DNA of 64,000 nucleotides from Temnopleurus reevesii (Eukaryota; Echinodermata; Echinoidea; Temnopleuroida; Temnopleuridae), in NCBI GenBank assembly GCA_036244855.1, contig BQKZ01000681.1:42582-106581 (forward strand), written 5' to 3'. The notes beneath the pieces were generated by a model that ran no database searches, was not told where the DNA came from, and saw nothing but the letters and a program-made list of their open reading frames with translations. A program made the translations under genes and the position numbers. Shown one piece after another: positions 63,319 to 64,000 of the stretch. Numbering within the stretch: position 1 is the stretch's first letter; each line of letters begins with the position of its first letter.

Positions 63319-64000
63319 GTAAGTGGCTCTCTCGAACTTTTTTTTTTTTTTTTTTTTTTTTTGTAGATGCTTAAAGGGTACCTGAGCCCCCCCCCCTCCC
63401 ACCCCCGAATAATTTGTTAGTTGGTAGTGTACTTTAAAACCAACCCTAATCAACATGCCGTGACATTATAAAAGTGTTAAGTTCTCAAGGATTGAATTTT
63501 TTTAACGGATTGATTCTCGTGAATAACCAATAGAAGAATGTACAAAGACTAGTTCACACAGAGAAATGCTAGGATGCACACACAAACGAATGCGCATGCA
63601 TAGCTTAAAGGCTTGGCTAATTTAATCGTTAACAAGCCGTTAATTTGCTTCTAACTCCATAACTAGTAATCAATATTGTGTCAAATAAAGTTATTTTGGG
63701 TTGACATTATGCACTTGAGCAATATTCAAATTATATTTGTCTTTAGTCAGATACCCTTTTAAATGGTGTAAACACACATTAGCTAAAATGCAGTTCCAAA
63801 TGCAGGTCCGCAATAATGATAACACAGATGCACTCCTCGTTTTAATCCCCCTCTCAGCGCTGCATCAATTAAGAATTGGATCTCTGTGATTATTTATCTG
63901 TAGAGTGCCACAATTGGCATAAATTTGATTTCAAAGGGCCGACCTATTTTTTGTGAAAACGCCAAAAATGGACAGGTGGTATAAATATGGTCTAAGTCCA
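63319..64000 (+). other. ARIH1 intron 9, partial
   Basis: A T-run at 63338-63362 and a C-rich stretch at 63388-63405, otherwise no exon or repeat recognised. Confidence 0.5.

Overview
The window looks like animal nuclear DNA, most probably from an echinoderm and probably a sea urchin. It is AT-rich with short exons split by long introns. It carries tRNA-derived SINEs, a LINE tail ending in tandem AATA, many short terminal-inverted-repeat (TIR) elements, fold-back repeats and AAT/TTC/GATT/GA microsatellites. No prokaryotic signals (operons, Shine-Dalgarno sites, CRISPR) are seen. The species is inferred; the deuterostome-like gene content is read directly.

Layout. (1) 1-14.4 kb: the 5' end of a minus-strand band 4.1-type FERM gene resembling EPB41L4A/B. 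Four coding exons are recognisable (12530-12447, 4222-4120, 3062-3020, 2615-2439), and the gene runs off the left edge. Its first coding exon appears twice because a 1.85-kb block (12181-14029) repeats almost exactly at 14031-15874, with one 'n' at the junction; this is probably two alleles laid end to end. (2) 16.0-35.0 kb: a very large imperfect inverted repeat, arms about 16010-23300 and 25910-35005. Its spacer holds a 556-base assembly gap inside a TIR transposon. Each arm carries one copy of a two-exon sulfotransferase-like gene, in divergent orientation, and the arms differ by many TIR-element insertions. (3) 40.0-41.9 kb: a third intact paralogue on the plus strand. (4) 42-47 kb: repeats. 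(5) 47.2-63.3 kb: the first nine coding exons of a plus-strand ARIH1 (Ariadne-1/HHARI) RBR E3 ubiquitin ligase, through the catalytic cysteine of RING2 (predicted Cys316). It runs off the right edge.

The most unusual signal is that exon edges in both unrelated multi-exon genes have been partially duplicated in tandem with their splice sites. ARIH1 exon 2 has three successive acceptor-plus-exon-start copies. ARIH1 exon 6 is followed by about nine further copies of its last ~100 bases plus donor. ARIH1 exon 8 is preceded by two copies of its acceptor and first codons. The FERM gene has decayed copies of both edges of its fourth exon. These create decoy splice sites and could affect splicing.

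The three gene systems show no evident functional link. The sulfotransferase-like genes form a local paralogue cluster. Exon joins were chosen by eye from GT-AG sites, reading phase and family similarity; nothing was aligned by software.
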